64,000 nt of DNA. It comes from DAHUXT01 sp036273675 (GTDB lineage: Bacteria; Chloroflexota; Ktedonobacteria; Ktedonobacterales; JADMIN01). The notes beneath the pieces are model-generated. The model ran no database searches and was not told the origin of the DNA. It saw only the letters and a program-made list of their open reading frames with translations. The DNA lies in the NCBI GenBank assembly GCA_036273675.1, contig DASUHD010000093.1, forward strand, positions 62,001 to 126,000. The letters are read 5' to 3'. This document shows, piece after piece, positions 1 through 8,975 of this stretch; position 1 is the first letter of the stretch; each line of letters begins with the position of its first letter. The translations under genes were made by a program, and so were the position numbers.

Positions 1-159
1 CTGCCAAGCATCCCCTTGCTCAATGAGCCATACTGGTACGAGTACAATACCAGCGCCTTTGTTGGCTGGCCAGATGCCGAGCATCTCTACGCGGAGCCGT
101 CTCCCTATTCCTATCCTGACAACGAGATGGTGTTGCTCAATCTTCAGCCTGCCAGCTAG
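1..159 (+). CDS. C-terminal end of ABC transporter solute-binding protein (partial)
   Basis: An open frame runs from the first base to a TAG at 157-159 and encodes 52 residues ending NLQPAS. The piece is rich in Tyr, Trp and Pro (for example EPYWYEYN and PYSYPDNEMVLL), as in C-termini of family 5 (DppA/OppA-type) extracytoplasmic binding proteins. The assignment rests mainly on context: two permeases and two ATPases of a Dpp-type importer follow at once. The start and signal peptide lie outside the window, so the substrate cannot be judged. Confidence 0.6.
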   Translation: MPSIPLLNEPYWYEYNTSAFVGWPDAEHLYAEPSPYSYPDNEMVLLNLQPAS

Positions 160-175
160 CGCTAGCGGGCAGGCT
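146..175 (+). promoter_or_regulatory. Stem-loop after the binding-protein gene
   Basis: The arms agcctgcc (146-153) and ggcaggct (168-175) are perfect inverted repeats overlapping the stop codon; the loop is itself palindromic (gctagcgctagc, 155-166). No T-run follows, so it is not a standard terminator. Hairpins here in ABC operons often stabilise the abundant binding-protein mRNA relative to the permease genes; that role is inferred. Confidence 0.5.
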
Positions 176-271
176 CGCGGCACACAGGCTCATCGGGATA
201 TCCGGCCAATCTGACCTGGATGACTCCCGATGAGCGTCTCTTAGGGCTTCGCCACGACGAGGAGAAGCATC

Positions 272-1267
272 ATGCGCCATCTGATACGACGAGCAGGCTT
301 TTATGCGGTCGCACTCTGGGTCGCCGTCACGATCAATTTCCTGATTCCACGGCTCTCGCCCGGCAATCCCGCGCAGGCGATGTTGGCACGCCTGCATGGG
401 AGGGCATCACCCCAGGCGCTCCATGCTCTCGAAATTCTGCTCGGCGTCAATACGCACGATTCCCTCTGGTCGCAGTACGTGCAGTATCTCGGCAACCTGC
501 TACATGGCGACCTGGGTACCTCGGTCACCTATCTGCCCGAGCCGGTCTCTAGTGTGATTGCGCGTGACTTGCTCTGGACGCTGATCCTCGTTGGCGTCAC
601 CTTGATCATCAGTTTCGTCGTCGGTACGTTGCTTGGCGCGCTGGTAGCCTGGCGTCACGGCTCAGCGCTGGACTCTATTCTGCCGCCGATGTTCACCTTT
701 CTTTCGGCGATTCCCTACTTCTGGCTGGCGCTGATCTTCCTGTATTTCTTTGGCTTCAAACTCGATTGGTTTCCGATCTATGGTGGCTATGACGCGACGA
801 GCACCACGCCGGGCTTCAACTTGGACTTTCTGCTCAGCGCCTCAGAACATGCGGTGCTGCCCGCGATTACCATCATCATCGGCTCGATTGCGGGCTGGAT
901 TCTCGGCATGCGCAATACGATGATTACAACGCTCTCGGAGGACTACGTCCTGATGGCGGAGGCGAAGGGGCTATCAGATCGGCGCATCATGCTGACCTAT
1001 GCAGCGCGCAATGCCATCCTGCCCAATATCACCAGCTTTGCCCTCTCGCTCGGATTCGTGGTCAGCGGCGCGCTACTCACCGAGATCGTCTTCTCCTATC
1101 CTGGTATTGGCTACGCGCTCTTGCAGGCCGTCGAGAACCACGATTACTCGCTGATCGAGGGAATATTCCTGCTGGTGGTCATCGCCGTACTGGCCGCGAA
1201 CTTCCTCGCCGATATAGCGTACGTCGCGCTTGATCCGCGTGTGCGCCACGAGAGGGGGCGATCATGA
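272..1267 (+). CDS. ABC transporter permease, DppB/OppB type
   Basis: This 331-aa inner-membrane protein has the DppB-family layout: an N-terminal TM segment (about residues 9-30), a long extracytoplasmic stretch, then five more TM segments. The coupling (EAA-type) loop reads EAKGLSDRRIMLTYAARNAILP, with the usual conserved A and G residues. It should form a heterodimeric channel with the next permease for import of peptides or oligosaccharides. The ATG is preceded by a good ribosome site (gaggagaag, about 258-266). Its 3' end overlaps the next gene by 4 bp (ATGA), indicating translational coupling. Confidence 0.9.
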   Translation: MRHLIRRAGFYAVALWVAVTINFLIPRLSPGNPAQAMLARLHGRASPQALHALEILLGVNTHDSLWSQYVQYLGNLLHGDLGTSVTYLPEPVSSVIARDLLWTLILVGVTLIISFVVGTLLGALVAWRHGSALDSILPPMFTFLSAIPYFWLALIFLYFFGFKLDWFPIYGGYDATSTTPGFNLDFLLSASEHAVLPAITIIIGSIAGWILGMRNTMITTLSEDYVLMAEAKGLSDRRIMLTYAARNAILPNITSFALSLGFVVSGALLTEIVFSYPGIGYALLQAVENHDYSLIEGIFLLVVIAVLAANFLADIAYVALDPRVRHERGRS

Positions 1268-2214
1268 ACCCATCAGTGACGGCCTCGACTGGTCGATTGT
1301 CGACTCTCTGGCGCTTTGCAACGACCAATCGCAAGGTAATCATTGGTATGGTCATCGTCGCGTTCTTCGTGCTGGTCGCACTCTTTGGGCCACTGCTGGT
1401 GCGCCAGGACCCGACCGCCTTTACCGAAGATCTGCTCCAGCCGCCCTCATCGGCGCATTGGCTCGGCACCACCCAGACCGGGCAGGATGTCTTCGCCCAG
1501 TTGATCGTTGGCACGCGAGTCTCCGTCGCGCTCGGCTTCATCGTTGGTATCTTGACCACAGCAGTTTCCGTTGTCGTTGGCGTCGTATCAGGCTACTTCG
1601 GTGGCGTCATCGACGAGGCGTTTTCGCTCGTGACCAACGTCTTTCTTGTGCTGCCGACACTCCCTCTGGCCATCCTGCTGGCGGCGTTCCTGCCCTACAA
1701 AGGCCCGCTGACGCTCGGTATTGTCATCGGCGTCACTGGCTGGTCGTGGGGCGCGCGCGTGATGCGGTCGCAGACACTCTCGATGCGCGGGCGCGATTTT
1801 GTCGAGGCGGCGCAGGCGCGTGGCGAAACCTCATCCCGCATAATCTTCTTTGAGATATTGCCCAACGAGACGGCGCTCGTCGCCGCGGAGCTCCTGGGTA
1901 CGATCATCTACTGCATCCTTGCCGAGGCGGGGCTGGAATTCCTGGGACTTGGCAACTTCAGCAGCGTCAGTTGGGGAACGATGTTCTTCTTTGCACAGAA
2001 TAACGATGCGTTGCTGCTGGGCGCGTGGTGGTGGTTTTTGCCACCGGGTATCTGCATTGCGTTGTTGGGCGCCGCGCTGGCGCTCGTCAACTTCGGTATC
2101 GACGAGATCGCCAATCCTCGGCTGCGCACTGAGCGTGGGCGCAAACCATCCATGCTCAAACGGGCGCTCGGCGTTCCAGTGGCCTCACCGCAGCTACAGG
2201 AGGAGACGGCATGA
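1264..2214 (+). CDS. ABC transporter permease, DppC/OppC type
   Basis: This 316-aa permease is the second membrane subunit. It has the DppC arrangement: a short cytoplasmic N-terminus, a first TM near residues 27-47, the OppC-typical stretch LLQPPSSAHWLGTTQTGQD before the main domain, and the coupling loop EAAQARGETSSRIIFFEILPN. It overlaps both neighbours by 4 bp (ATGA at each end), so stoichiometric synthesis with DppB and the first ATPase is expected. Substrate is not set by this subunit; the GH4 enzyme downstream suggests a carbohydrate, which is inference. Confidence 0.9.
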   Translation: MNPSVTASTGRLSTLWRFATTNRKVIIGMVIVAFFVLVALFGPLLVRQDPTAFTEDLLQPPSSAHWLGTTQTGQDVFAQLIVGTRVSVALGFIVGILTTAVSVVVGVVSGYFGGVIDEAFSLVTNVFLVLPTLPLAILLAAFLPYKGPLTLGIVIGVTGWSWGARVMRSQTLSMRGRDFVEAAQARGETSSRIIFFEILPNETALVAAELLGTIIYCILAEAGLEFLGLGNFSSVSWGTMFFFAQNNDALLLGAWWWFLPPGICIALLGAALALVNFGIDEIANPRLRTERGRKPSMLKRALGVPVASPQLQEETA

Positions 2215-3389
2215 ATGCGCCAAACGCGCCACAGGCGACTCCCTTCTCCTCGGCAACGAACATTCTGGAGGTCAGGAATCTGAGCGTCGAATATGCATCG
2301 GCGAGCGGAACCGTGCGCGCGCTCAATAACGTCAGCATTGCCCTCGGGCGCGGCCAGATTCTGGGACTTGCGGGCGAGAGCGGCAGTGGCAAGACAACCC
2401 TCGGGCATGCGATTGCGCGGCTGCTCCGGCCACCCGCCGCCATTACGAGTGGACAGGTGCTCTACTTTCCAGCGGATGAATCGCGGCGTCCCCGACCACT
2501 CAATACACTTGATGGCAGTCAGCCCATCGATATCCTCCAATTAAGCGGCAAGCAGCTACGCGCCGTGCGCTGGAGCACACTCGCTATCGTCTTTCAGAGC
2601 GCTATGAACGCGCTCAATCCGGTCTTGCGGCTCAGCAGTCAGATTGACGACGTCCTGAAAGCGCACCGGCCAGAAATGACCACGCAGGAGCGGCGCGAGC
2701 GCGCCAACGAGCTATTGCGGCTCGTTGGCATCTCGCCCGATCGCATCAAGAGTTACCCGCACGAGTTGAGCGGCGGTATGCGCCAGCGCGCCATCATCGC
2801 GATCGCGCTAGCGCTCTCGCCAGAAATCATCATCATGGATGAGCCGACCACTGCGCTCGATGTGGTGGTGCAACGCGAGATTCTGCTGGAGATCGCCCGG
2901 CTGCGGGAGCGTTTCAACTTCTCGGTGATCTTCATTACCCATGACCTCTCGCTGCTGTTGGAGCTTGCCGACCAAATCGCGATCATGTACGCGGGACGTC
3001 TCGTCGAGACAGCTACTCGCGCCGAACTGAAGCAACAGCCGCGCCATCCGTACAGCTTTGGCATGCTGCACTCATTTCCGACGTTGCATGGCCCGCGCCG
3101 CCGAATGACCGGGATTCCTGGCTCGCCGCCGGATCTACGCGAGACGCCTGCGGGCTGTGCATTTCACCCGCGTTGCCCGATGGCGTTCGCCCCCTGCGCC
3201 ACGGTTCTGCCGAAAATGCGAAGTTCCAGCGTCGAGACGTCTCAGCAACTGGTCGCCTGCCACCGCTATGATTCTACGTATGCAGGCGGGCCGCTGCCGA
3301 CGAACACCGAGTTTGGCGCGCGCTATGAGGAGGTGTATGCGCAGTCCAGACTTGGGACAAGGCGCGCTGTGGTGGAGGACGTCCGATGA
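2211..3389 (+). CDS. ABC transporter ATP-binding protein, DppD/OppD type
   Basis: This 392-aa ATPase carries Walker A GESGSGKT (about residues 61-68), Q-loop FQSAMNALNP, signature LSGGMRQR, Walker B IIIMDEPTTALD and the switch His in FITHDL. After the nucleotide-binding domain comes the OppD/DppD C-terminal extension with the cysteine pattern GCAFHPRCP, which in the family can bind an Fe-S cluster. The C-terminus (about 60 residues after that motif) is somewhat longer than usual. It pairs with the following ATPase to drive import. Confidence 0.92.
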   Translation: MNAPNAPQATPFSSATNILEVRNLSVEYASASGTVRALNNVSIALGRGQILGLAGESGSGKTTLGHAIARLLRPPAAITSGQVLYFPADESRRPRPLNTLDGSQPIDILQLSGKQLRAVRWSTLAIVFQSAMNALNPVLRLSSQIDDVLKAHRPEMTTQERRERANELLRLVGISPDRIKSYPHELSGGMRQRAIIAIALALSPEIIIMDEPTTALDVVVQREILLEIARLRERFNFSVIFITHDLSLLLELADQIAIMYAGRLVETATRAELKQQPRHPYSFGMLHSFPTLHGPRRRMTGIPGSPPDLRETPAGCAFHPRCPMAFAPCATVLPKMRSSSVETSQQLVACHRYDSTYAGGPLPTNTEFGARYEEVYAQSRLGTRRAVVEDVR

Positions 3390-4525
3390 GTGCGGAGGAT
3401 ACCGATGTGAACAACGCATCTGACACCACCAGCGCTAACCAGCCTCTCGCCGCGCTCTCGCAAGCAGCGGAGTTCGCCAGCGGTCCGCCGAAGACACCAC
3501 CCGTGCTGGAGGGCATTCATCTGCGTAAGCACTTTCCACTGCGGCAGTTCCGGGTGGGTGCAACGAGCAACGTCGTTCATGCCGTCGAGGATGCCACACT
3601 CGCGCTCTACCCCGGGCGAGCGCTGGCGCTGGTGGGCGAGAGCGGTAGCGGCAAGAGCACAATTGCGCGCATGCTGGCGCGGCTCTATGCGTTGACCTCA
3701 GGTGTTATGCGCTTCGAGGGGAAACCTGTTACAAGCGATGGCCGCGCTGCTCTGCGCGAGTATCGCCGCCATGTGCAGATGATCTTTCAGGATCCGTTCT
3801 CATCGCTCAATCCCGTCCACAATGTGCGCTATCACCTGAGCCGCCCACTCCATCTCTATGGTCATGTGCAGTCAAAGCGGCAGGAAACGGACAAGATACT
3901 CACCCTGCTCGACCGTGTGAGCCTGAGTCCGGCGGAGCAGTTCATCCAGAAGTACCCGCACCAGTTGAGCGGCGGACAGCGGCAGCGTGTCGCGATTGCT
4001 CAGGCGCTGGCCGTCCGGCCCAAGGTTATTCTCGCCGATGAGCCAGTCTCGATGCTCGACGTTTCGATCCGACTCGACATTCTCAACCTGATGTTGGCCC
4101 TCAAAGATGAAGAGCGTCTTGCCTTCCTCTTTATCACGCATGACATTGCCAGTGCGCGCTACTTCGCCGAGGAGACGATGATTATGTACGCGGGCCAGGT
4201 GATGGAGGGCGGGCCAAGTGAGACGGTCATCCAGCAGCCGAAGCACCCGTACACCCAACTGCTGATTTCCGCCGCGCCCGACCCCGACCGCCCCGAGGAG
4301 GCGCCTTTCCGGGCGCGCGGTGAGATTCCCAGCTTAATTACGCCACCCACTGGATGCCGTTTCCATCCGCGCTGCCCGCATGCCATGCCAGTCTGTCGCG
4401 AGCGGTTCCCCGGCCGCACGAACCTGGGCAATGGTCATTGGACACACTGTTTTCTCTATGGCGAAGGCAACGACGACACCACGTCAGCGCCTCCACCGGC
4501 ATCCACATTGGCAAGTCATTCCTGA
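3386..4525 (+). CDS. ABC transporter ATP-binding protein, DppF/OppF type
   Basis: This 379-aa ATPase has Walker A GESGSGKS, Q-loop FQDPFSSLNP, signature LSGGQRQR, Walker B VILADEPVSMLD and switch His in FITHDI. The C-terminal oligopeptide-transporter extension includes GCRFHPRCPHAMPVC. It has an unusually long N-terminus (about 45 residues, Thr/Ser/Ala-rich) before the ATPase core starts at HLRKHFPL. It overlaps the DppD gene by 4 bp. With the two permeases and DppD it makes a complete importer. Confidence 0.92.
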   Translation: MSAEDTDVNNASDTTSANQPLAALSQAAEFASGPPKTPPVLEGIHLRKHFPLRQFRVGATSNVVHAVEDATLALYPGRALALVGESGSGKSTIARMLARLYALTSGVMRFEGKPVTSDGRAALREYRRHVQMIFQDPFSSLNPVHNVRYHLSRPLHLYGHVQSKRQETDKILTLLDRVSLSPAEQFIQKYPHQLSGGQRQRVAIAQALAVRPKVILADEPVSMLDVSIRLDILNLMLALKDEERLAFLFITHDIASARYFAEETMIMYAGQVMEGGPSETVIQQPKHPYTQLLISAAPDPDRPEEAPFRARGEIPSLITPPTGCRFHPRCPHAMPVCRERFPGRTNLGNGHWTHCFLYGEGNDDTTSAPPPASTLASHS

Positions 4526-4542
4526 GACTGGAGTTGCATCCC

Positions 4543-5847
4543 ATGGCACGGATCAAACTGGCGTACATCGGCGGCGGCAGCACGCGCGCGGCGGGTACCA
4601 TGGCTAGCTTCATTGAGCAGGGCATGCAGTTCAACGGCTCGGAGGTCGTACTGATCGATCTCGACGCCGAGCGGCTGAACGTTGTCGCCACCATTGCGCG
4701 CAAAATGGTGCGCGCCCGCGACCTGGATCTGACGATTACCACCACGACCAATCGGCGCGAAGGGCTGCGCGACTGCAACGCGGTGTTGACCAGCTATCGG
4801 CCTGGTGGATTCGACGCACGTTATCTCGACGAGAGCATCCCGCTGAAATACGGTGTCATCGGCCAGGAGACACAGGGGCCAGGTGGCTTTTTCATGGCGC
4901 TACGCTCGATTCATGTCATGAAGGGCATCATAGAAGATATGGAGGCAACCTGCCCACGCGCACGTCTGTTTAACTATACGAATCCGATCAATATCGTCTC
5001 CGAGGCGGTGACGCATCACACATCGATTCCGACAGTCTCGCTCTGCGAGGGGCCAATCGTCTCGAACCGCGAGTACGTCTCGCTTGTAGGGCTGAATCCC
5101 GACAAACTGGACGCGGTGTCCGTTGGGCTGAATCATGGCTCGTGGACAGTGCGCCAGCAGTATGACGGGCAGGACGTGATGCCGCTGCTGCGTGACGGCT
5201 ACGAGCGGCTACGCGCCGATGAGTATGCAGACGTCGCCAGTGAAGAGATGCGGCTGCTGGAGCTTGCCTGCCGCATGGATTCGCTGCCCAGCTCCTACTT
5301 CCAGTATTACTACTTCAAAGACGAGATACTGGCCGAGCTACGGCAAAAACCGACGACCCGCGCGCAGGACATCATGGCGAGCGTCCCCGACTATTGGGCG
5401 CATTACCGCGAGCAGGCCGAGCGCGATGAGCCGGAGCTTGACCCTGGGCGTTCGCGTGGTGGCATCCACGAACTGGAGCTGGGCATCGACGTGATGGACG
5501 CCATCTACAACGACCGCAAAGAGGTCTGGTATGTCAACGTGCCAAACAACGGCTCACTGCCAGACTTCCCCGATGATCTCGTCGTCGAGACGGTGGGGTT
5601 CGTGGACCGCAACGGTGTCACGCCGCTGGCGATGGGCCGCCTACCGCGCCATGTCGTCGGGCTGGTCAAGATGCTGGGCGAATATCAGGCGCTGACCGCC
5701 GAAGCAGCCTGGAGTGGTGCCCGTACCGACGCTATTCGCGCGCTCGCCAGCCATCCACTAGTCTATTCTTTGCACACAGCCGAGGCGATCTACGACGAGC
5801 TCGCCGCCGCCCATCGCCACCTGCTACCGGAGCGTCTTCTCGCCTGA
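4543..5847 (+). CDS. Glycoside hydrolase family 4 (alpha-/6-phospho-glucosidase-like)
   Basis: This 434-aa cytoplasmic enzyme belongs to GH4, which cleaves glycosides by an NAD+- and Mn2+-dependent redox-elimination mechanism. Visible features are the Rossmann motif YIGGGST (8-14), the NPINIVSEAV segment (147-156) and the two metal ligands expected for the family, Cys168 in SLCEGP and His198 in GLNHGSW. I start it at ATG 4543 (MARIKLAYIGGG) because the longer frame overlaps the upstream ATPase and has no homologous look. It lies 17 bp after the importer genes. GH4 specificity (alpha/beta, phosphorylated or not) cannot be read from sequence alone. Confidence 0.9.
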   Translation: MARIKLAYIGGGSTRAAGTMASFIEQGMQFNGSEVVLIDLDAERLNVVATIARKMVRARDLDLTITTTTNRREGLRDCNAVLTSYRPGGFDARYLDESIPLKYGVIGQETQGPGGFFMALRSIHVMKGIIEDMEATCPRARLFNYTNPINIVSEAVTHHTSIPTVSLCEGPIVSNREYVSLVGLNPDKLDAVSVGLNHGSWTVRQQYDGQDVMPLLRDGYERLRADEYADVASEEMRLLELACRMDSLPSSYFQYYYFKDEILAELRQKPTTRAQDIMASVPDYWAHYREQAERDEPELDPGRSRGGIHELELGIDVMDAIYNDRKEVWYVNVPNNGSLPDFPDDLVVETVGFVDRNGVTPLAMGRLPRHVVGLVKMLGEYQALTAEAAWSGARTDAIRALASHPLVYSLHTAEAIYDELAAAHRHLLPERLLA

Positions 5848-5908
5848 GCGCAGGAACGGCGGTCTATGATCGATAGTCACGATTGCAGAATGTTGAGAGA
5901 AATAGCAT

Positions 5909-6928
5909 ATGCGCTGTGTACTGGCCGTTGACGGCGGTAACTCCAAAACGCTGGCCCTGATTGCCGCGCTCGACGGCACGATTCTGAGCGTGGAGCGCGG
6001 CGCGTGCGGCGATATCTATAACGCGACACCCAGCGAGACGGCGCCCGACCCAACGACAGCCGCGCTGGAAAATGTGGAACTGGCCATGACGACCGCATTG
6101 CGCACGGCCCATGTCACGCGCGAAGACATTGTTGCCAGCGTCTTCAACATGGCAGGCGCCGATTGGCCGGAGGATGTCGCCTTCTGGCATGACACCATGA
6201 CCGAACGCGGCATGGGCGAGCAGGTTATCGCCCAGAATGACGCGCTCGGTGTCCTCTATCTCGGTGCACCCGACGCGGTAGGCGTCTCCATCGTCTGTGG
6301 CACTGGGGCGGCGACTGGCGCGCGCTCAGCCGATGGACGTATCTGGCACAGCAGCTACTGGCAGGATGAATGGCATGGGAGCACGCATCTGGGCCAGAAG
6401 GCATTGCTGGCGATCTATCGGTCAGAGCTAGGGCTGGAGCCACCCACCACGTTGACTCGGCGCGTGCTGGCTCATTTTGGCGCGGCATCGGTTGAGGATG
6501 TGCTGCATCGCTTCCACAACCGGCAGCATGAACCATCCGATGATATTGGGAGCCTTGCTCCTGTTCTGCTCGATGAGGCTGATGCTGGTGACGACGTTGC
6601 GCTTCGAGTTGTGCGCGAGCACGGCGCCGGCCTGGGGAACATCGCACGTGTCGCCATACGCAAGGTAGGTCTTGAGAGCGCCGCGGTTCCACTGGTGCTG
6701 GCGGGCGGCGTCTTTCGTCATCCGACGACCGTCCTCGAAGACGCCATTGTTGCCACGCTTCGCCAGGCCGCGCCTGCTATCCGCCCCATGCGCAGTCCAG
6801 CCGAGCCGATTATTGGCGTCATGCTTCAGGCGCTCAGTACGGCGAGCGTCGAGATCGATCCACCGTTTCTCGACCGGCTGCTGTCCAATGTTCCATCTAT
6901 ACTTCAGGCGCAGCCAGCATTGCGCTGA
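5909..6928 (+). CDS. BadF/BadG-type ATPase, N-acetylglucosamine-kinase-like
   Basis: This 339-aa protein is an ASKHA-fold sugar kinase of the BadF/BadG/BcrA/BcrD family, which includes eukaryotic-type GlcNAc kinase. It begins with the phosphate-1 motif LAVDGGNSKT, has the second phosphate motif around VSIVCGTGAATGA and the adenosine motif in VPLVLAGGVFRHP. Coming last after the importer and the GH4 enzyme, it probably phosphorylates a sugar released by that enzyme; amino sugar is a guess from the family. The distance from the GH4 gene is 61 bp, so it likely shares the operon. Confidence 0.82.
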   Translation: MRCVLAVDGGNSKTLALIAALDGTILSVERGACGDIYNATPSETAPDPTTAALENVELAMTTALRTAHVTREDIVASVFNMAGADWPEDVAFWHDTMTERGMGEQVIAQNDALGVLYLGAPDAVGVSIVCGTGAATGARSADGRIWHSSYWQDEWHGSTHLGQKALLAIYRSELGLEPPTTLTRRVLAHFGAASVEDVLHRFHNRQHEPSDDIGSLAPVLLDEADAGDDVALRVVREHGAGLGNIARVAIRKVGLESAAVPLVLAGGVFRHPTTVLEDAIVATLRQAAPAIRPMRSPAEPIIGVMLQALSTASVEIDPPFLDRLLSNVPSILQAQPALR

Positions 6929-7045
6929 AACAACGAACCTGCCGTACTATTCCCCATGTACACGTTGCGTCCTCGCAGCCGATACGCTATTCTACGGGAG
7001 CCACGGAACTGCCATTAGACGTATAGGTTGTCCAAAGGACTCTGC

Positions 7046-7495
7046 ATGGAGCGAAACCCCGGCGTTACAGCGTCCCACGTCCGCCAGCGGCCGTGCATCA
7101 TCCGGCAGCGCCGTGGCTTCTGGCGGCTGCTCCGCGCCAATCTCTACGATCTCGCCCTCTGGCTGCGGCAGTCCTGGTTCACGCTGACGCTCTTCGGCAT
7201 GGTGCTGGTGGTGGGCGCTGGCTACGCGTTTCAACACGGTCATCCTGATCTGACCTCGGCGCTCTATAACGCGTTGCAACTGCTGATTTTCCAAAGTGGC
7301 GAGCCTTTTCCGGGCGATGTGGTGGGCCAGTTGCTCTTCTTCCTGCTGCCGCTGCTCGGCCTGCTGGTCATGGTGCAGAGCACGCTCAATTTTGGCCGCC
7401 GCAGTCGTGCCCAAGTCGTGCCCAAGTCGTGCCCACAAGAGGCGTCTTCCTCTATTGGAAAGGCGTTCCATTGTGTGACACAGACGAAAGAATAA
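7046..7495 (+). pseudogene. Truncated TrkA-N/K+-channel-like membrane protein
   Basis: The 149-aa product has two hydrophobic segments (about residues 45-65 and 88-112) separated by a loop with FQSGEPFPGDVVGQ. The stretch LLFFLLPLLGLLVMVQSTLNFGR resembles, from memory, the membrane part of Ktedonobacterial channel proteins that continue into a NAD-binding TrkA-N domain. Here the similarity stops at LNFGR: an 11-bp unit repeated almost three times (7404-7435) follows and the frame ends 20 codons later with no Rossmann domain. I read it as a 3'-truncated remnant; a stand-alone small membrane protein is the alternative. Confidence 0.5.
7404..7435. repeat. 11-bp tandem repeat at a gene breakpoint
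   Basis: The unit gtcgtgcccaa occurs at 7404-7414 and 7415-7425, and its first ten bases again at 7426-7435. Because 11 is not a multiple of 3, copy changes shift the frame of the channel-like gene, exactly where its similarity ends. Confidence 0.8.
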
Positions 7496-7641
7496 GAGAA
7501 TACAGGAATAGACAGGAATAGACACAACAAGGATAGAATGTATACAGGGATGTCGGGATGTAGGCGAACGTGCTGCATCGAAGACACAGCACAGCCAGAG
7601 CAGGGTCAGAACGAACGAGGAAGCAGGAGGGGAGACGCCCG

Positions 7642-8247
7642 ATGTGCGGCAGATATGAGATCGTCGATGGCCAACGGATCTTCGTGCGTTTTGGAGTTGC
7701 CAACGCGGCGCCAGAGATGCTGGCGAATCTCGATGTGCGCCCGACCCAGCAAGTTCCAGTCCTACTGACAGATCACCAGTTACAGCTGATGAAATGGGGG
7801 CTGGTACCCTCGTGGGCCAAGGATATGTCCATTGGCAACAAAATGATCAACGCTCGCGCGGAAGGAATCGAGACGAAACCCTCCTTCAAAAGGCCGTTGC
7901 GCACGCAGCGCTGTCTGCTGCCCGCCTCGGCGTTCTTTGAGTGGCAGGGGGCCACCAAAGGCGCGAAGACGAAGTATCGGATTGGGCGCAAGGATGGCGA
8001 TATGTTTGGGCTGGCAGGGCTGTATGACGTCTGGAAGAGTCCCAGCGGCTACGAGGTGACGACCTGTACCATCATCACCTGTGCGCCGAATGCGGTGATG
8101 GCCCCGATCCATAACCGGATGCCGGTGATTCTGCTGCCTGAGGACGAGGAGGCGTGGCTCGACCCAGATATGATCGAGGTAGAGGCGATTACGAGCTACC
8201 TGCGACCCTATCCGGATGAACTGCTGGAAGCGGTGCGTGCCGCCTAG
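7642..8247 (+). CDS. SRAP domain protein (HMCES/YedK family)
   Basis: This 201-aa protein caps abasic sites in single-stranded DNA by forming a thiazolidine cross-link with its N-terminal cysteine. The ATG at 7642 gives MCGRYE, placing the essential Cys at position 2 after Met removal; any longer start would destroy activity. Other family residues are visible: N69 in INARAEG, E99 in SAFFEW and H156 in APIHNRMP. The stop codon shares bases with that of the convergent TetR gene (ctag at 8244-8247). It is a single-gene unit, with a gggagacgcc stretch just before the start. Confidence 0.93.
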   Translation: MCGRYEIVDGQRIFVRFGVANAAPEMLANLDVRPTQQVPVLLTDHQLQLMKWGLVPSWAKDMSIGNKMINARAEGIETKPSFKRPLRTQRCLLPASAFFEWQGATKGAKTKYRIGRKDGDMFGLAGLYDVWKSPSGYEVTTCTIITCAPNAVMAPIHNRMPVILLPEDEEAWLDPDMIEVEAITSYLRPYPDELLEAVRAA

Positions 8248-8822
8248 CCTTTGAGGCCGACGGCCATCACCTCGAAGAGACGTTCGGCCCGCGCGGCGCC
8301 CTCCGCGCCTGGCTCGACCATCAGCGCGATGCTATGCACCAGGCGGAGCAGGTCGGTGACCTCGATATCACGGCGCACCGCCCCGACATCTTGTGCACGC
8401 GCCAGCAACTCGCTGCCAACCGCATGCATCTTTGCCTTGCACTCTGATGTCTGCGGCGAGACTTCGCCAGCCATGAGCGCCTCTTTGAGTCCACGTGTGT
8501 TCAGGTTATAGGTGAGCAACGAATGGAGCCAAAGCGGAAGCGCCTCAGCGGGCGGCTTGGTGGCCAACAGCTCACGCCCCGATGCGCAGTTCACGTTGAC
8601 CTGGTCTTGATAGACTGCTTCGAGCAACGCCTGCCGGTTAGGGAAATGCCGGTAGAGCGTCCCAATGCCTACACCCGCACGCCTTGCCACCTCTTCGAGA
8701 CTTACGTTGGGGCCTGACTCCCCGATTGCGGCAGCCGCCGCCGCGACCAGGCGATCATAGTTCTGACGCGCGTCAGCACGTAATGGCCTCGGCGTTGAGG
8801 TCTGCGCGCCAATGGTATCCAT
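8244..8822 (-). CDS. TetR-family repressor of the adjacent exporter
   Basis: This 192-aa regulator has an N-terminal TetR HTH: NVSLEEVARRAGVGIGTLYRHF followed by PNRQALLEAV, and an alpha-helical ligand-binding region. It is transcribed away from the MFS exporter gene, with three matching inverted repeats between them (8859-8934), so it very probably represses both. I chose the start at 8822 (MDTIGAQ); a start 12 codons upstream is possible but runs toward the operators. Its stop overlaps the SRAP stop on the other strand. Confidence 0.88.
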   Translation of the reverse strand: MDTIGAQTSTPRPLRADARQNYDRLVAAAAAAIGESGPNVSLEEVARRAGVGIGTLYRHFPNRQALLEAVYQDQVNVNCASGRELLATKPPAEALPLWLHSLLTYNLNTRGLKEALMAGEVSPQTSECKAKMHAVGSELLARAQDVGAVRRDIEVTDLLRLVHSIALMVEPGAEGAARAERLFEVMAVGLKG

Positions 8823-8852
8823 ATGAATTTTTCTCCAAACCCTCCCCAGGGG

Positions 8853-8934
8853 TTGCATAAACGGAGATATCCTCCGTATAATAGTATCAAACGGAGGAGT
8901 CCTCCGTTTACGTATATGGAGGGTTCCTCCATAT
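8853..8934 (+). promoter_or_regulatory. Exporter promoter with three tandem TetR operators
   Basis: A -35 TTGCAT (8853-8858) and a perfect -10 TATAAT (8877-8882), 18 bp apart, drive the exporter gene. Three inverted repeats share GGAG(G/A)-N3-CCTCC: aaacggaga/cctccgtat around 8869, aaacggagg/cctccgttt (8889-8909) and atatggagg/cctccatat (8914-8934). Centres are at 8869, 8899 and 8924. The first sits between -35 and -10, so binding would block polymerase. Confidence 0.8.
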
Positions 8935-8975
8935 TATCGCACCTGGAGGCGAATGTGTCGAGCTCACAGTTACTC

